This document shows, in pieces, positions 7,399 through 8,446 of a DNA stretch of 8,446 bases. The DNA comes from Myxococcales bacterium. GTDB lineage: Bacteria > Myxococcota_A > Polyangia > Fen-1088. Within the stretch, counting starts at the first letter, position 1, and each line of letters opens with the position of its first letter. The notes below the pieces were generated by a model. The model saw only the letters and a program-made list of their open reading frames with translations. It searched no databases and was not told the origin of the DNA. Location: assembly GCA_003161835.1 (NCBI GenBank), contig PMNO01000619.1, positions 639 to 9,084 of the forward strand, in the 5' to 3' direction. A program made the translations under genes and the position numbers.

Positions 7399-8446
7399 GT
7401 GCACCCTCGTCCCGGACACTTAGCCTCACGAATTCCACCCCTTCGCAGGACTGTTGTCGTCATCGAACCGCGTGCCCCATTCATCCCGATAGCGGGCTTG
7501 CTCTCCGCTACCCTGGCAACAATTTTGGGCTGCACGGCCGGGGTGAATGTTGGCATTGGTCCTCGCGACGCGGATTCCGACGTCCCGACGGGCGCGGGGG
7601 GCGCGACTGGTACGGGGGGCGCCCCAATCGGGCCTAGCGGGGGAGGTAGCTCGGGATCTGGCGGGCTCGCGGGCGTGGGGGCGAAATCCGGATCCGGCGG
7701 GTCCGCCGGGAAGACCTCCGGACCTGCGGACGGGGGGGTTGGCTCGGGCGGGCGACCCGGATCCGGCGGCTCCCTGATGGCCTCCGGATCGGGAGGGGCG
7801 GCGGGAGGTTCCTGTCCCACCCCTCCCCCTTTGGACGCGGTTGTAGGTTGGGCTTCCGTCAATGCGAAAGGCGTCAATGGCACGACGGGTGGCGGCGGTC
7901 TCGCGCCGGTGTCCGTCACGACCACGGCCGCCTTCAACACCAACGCGGCCGGAACGGCCGCCCAGGTCATCTATGTCATGGGGACCCTGGCCGGCACCTT
8001 CACGATTGGATCCAACAAGACGATCGTGGGCGTCTGCGGGGCCCAATTGCGGGGGCACGTTGAAATCAACGGTTCGGCCAACGTGATCGTGCGCAATATC
8101 AAGATCGTCGGCTACGGGGTCGGGGATTGCTCGCTCGACCCCTCCTATGATGCCTCGGTGGGTTGCTCGTCGGGGAGCGACGCGGTGTCGGTGCAGAACA
8201 GCGCGCACCATGTGTGGTTCGACCACTGTGACATCTCGGACGGAACGGACGGCAACCTGGACATCACCAAGGGGGCCGATGACGTCACCGTGTCGTGGAC
8301 GAAGTTTCACTACTCGCCGCGCACCGACGGAAGCGGCAACGATTCCACCGGCGCCTCCGGCCATCGCTTCAGCAACCTGGTGGGAGGCTCGGACAATTCC
8401 AGCGGCGACGTCAACGCCTTGAACATCACCTGGCATCACAACTGGT
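7399..8446 (+). CDS. Pectate lyase family PL1 lipoprotein, partial at the 3' end
   Basis: At least 349 residues, still open at the right edge. Pectate lyases cleave de-esterified pectin by beta-elimination, need calcium, and fold as a right-handed parallel beta-helix. Residues 1-45 look like a lipoprotein signal: arginines at 11, 16, 17 and 25, a hydrophobic core at about 26-44, and the lipobox ILGC with Cys45. Residues 46-138 are a Gly/Ser-rich linker. The catalytic domain begins near Cys139 (CPTPPPLDAVVGWASV). The family motif is clear: VWFDHCD at 272-278, DGNLDI at 284-289 with Asp284 and Asp288 in the position of calcium ligands, then ADDVTVSW at 293-300, and ITWHHNW at 343-349, which in the family leads to the catalytic arginine, here beyond the edge. 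The likely location is the cell surface, for plant polysaccharide breakdown. GTG 7399 with AAGG is the best start; a TTG at 7498 would leave a signal peptide without basic residues. Confidence 0.85.
   Translation, partial: MHPRPGHLASRIPPLRRTVVVIEPRAPFIPIAGLLSATLATILGCTAGVNVGIGPRDADSDVPTGAGGATGTGGAPIGPSGGGSSGSGGLAGVGAKSGSGGSAGKTSGPADGGVGSGGRPGSGGSLMASGSGGAAGGSCPTPPPLDAVVGWASVNAKGVNGTTGGGGLAPVSVTTTAAFNTNAAGTAAQVIYVMGTLAGTFTIGSNKTIVGVCGAQLRGHVEINGSANVIVRNIKIVGYGVGDCSLDPSYDASVGCSSGSDAVSVQNSAHHVWFDHCDISDGTDGNLDITKGADDVTVSWTKFHYSPRTDGSGNDSTGASGHRFSNLVGGSDNSSGDVNALNITWHHNW
7688..7769 (+). repeat. Two 13-base direct repeats and a short inverted repeat in the linker
   Basis: CCGGATCCGGCGG occurs at 7688-7700 and again at 7757-7769, exactly 69 bases (23 codons) apart and therefore in the same reading frame, where it encodes SGSGG and PGSGG. 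Beside the first copy, CCGGCGG (7694-7700) and CCGCCGG (7703-7709) form a 7-bp inverted repeat with a 2-base centre. These are simple consequences of, or contributors to, linker expansion. Confidence 0.7.
7732..7752 (+). other. G-quadruplex motif in the pectate lyase linker
   Basis: Seven consecutive G (7732-7738), a 7-base loop TTGGCTC, GGG (7746-7748), one C, and GGG (7750-7752) satisfy the usual four-tract G-quadruplex pattern on the coding strand, so the mRNA could also fold. Whether it does is unknown; it may only reflect glycine codons. Confidence 0.45.

Larger units (their letters stand above)
7534..7812 (+). other. Gly/Ser-rich linker region of the pectate lyase
   Basis: This stretch encodes residues 46-138, dominated by Gly and Ser with scattered Ala, Pro, Thr and Asp (blocks such as GPSGGGSSGSGG and SGSGGSAGK). 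It separates the lipidated Cys45 from the catalytic domain and probably acts as a flexible tether. The coding strand is unusually rich in G runs compared with the catalytic-domain DNA that follows. Confidence 0.75.

Noticed and set aside
7104..7970. 288-codon Pro-rich open frame on the minus strand
   Set aside because: The Pro-rich segment is the complement of the Gly codons in the lyase linker, and the frame also crosses the FlgM-like gene.
7426..8439. 337-codon open frame on the minus strand
   Set aside because: It is antisense to the pectate lyase, which has unmistakable PL1 motifs on the plus strand. The minus-strand translation is low-complexity Arg/Gly sequence.
1..8446. CRISPR arrays, insertion sequences, tRNA or rRNA genes
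   Set aside because: I saw no regularly spaced repeats, transposase-like protein, terminal inverted repeats or RNA gene signatures in the window.

Overview
The window is GC-rich DNA that holds one complete-looking respiratory operon on the minus strand and two plus-strand genes that diverge from it. The organism is most probably a member of the Myxococcota (the former delta-proteobacteria) or a close relative. That is an inference from three things: the gene order of an Alternative Complex III operon with a fused ActB, a small FlgM-type anti-sigma protein, and a secreted lipoprotein enzyme with a long Gly/Ser linker of the kind common in myxobacteria. No rRNA, tRNA or marker gene is present to prove the taxonomy.

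Minus strand, about 6854 down to 1: actA (pentaheme cytochrome c), actB (fused molybdopterin-oxidoreductase-like and iron-sulfur protein), actC (NrfD-like quinol-binding membrane protein), actD (DUF3341 membrane protein), actE (monoheme cytochrome c lipoprotein) and the first 146 codons of actF (second NrfD-like membrane protein), which is cut by the left edge. Together they encode Alternative Complex III, a quinol:cytochrome c / oxidase oxidoreductase that replaces the bc1 complex. ActC (and structurally ActF) sit in the membrane, the ActB iron-sulfur clusters and the ActA and ActE hemes carry electrons on the periplasmic side, and ActD is a small membrane subunit. The genes are packed very tightly: four of the five junctions are 4-base overlaps (ATGA or GTGA) and the fifth has a 6-base gap. 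This points to one transcript with translational coupling. A sigma70-like promoter lies so close to actA that its transcript would have almost no leader.

Divergent region, 6855 to 7061: this 207-base gap holds the candidate actA promoter and a perfect 16-bp palindrome that could be an operator.

Plus strand, 7062 to the right edge: a 98-residue FlgM-like anti-sigma-28 protein, then, 40 bases later, a family PL1 pectate lyase carried on a predicted lipoprotein with a Gly/Ser-rich linker. The lyase starts at GTG 7399 and runs off the right edge, so it has no stop in the window. The linker DNA is strongly G-rich on the coding strand and contains repeats and a G-quadruplex motif.

I do not see a clearly new biological system. 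The most useful second looks are the actB start, the near-leaderless actA promoter, the palindrome, and the odd pairing of a FlgM-type protein with a pectate lyase.
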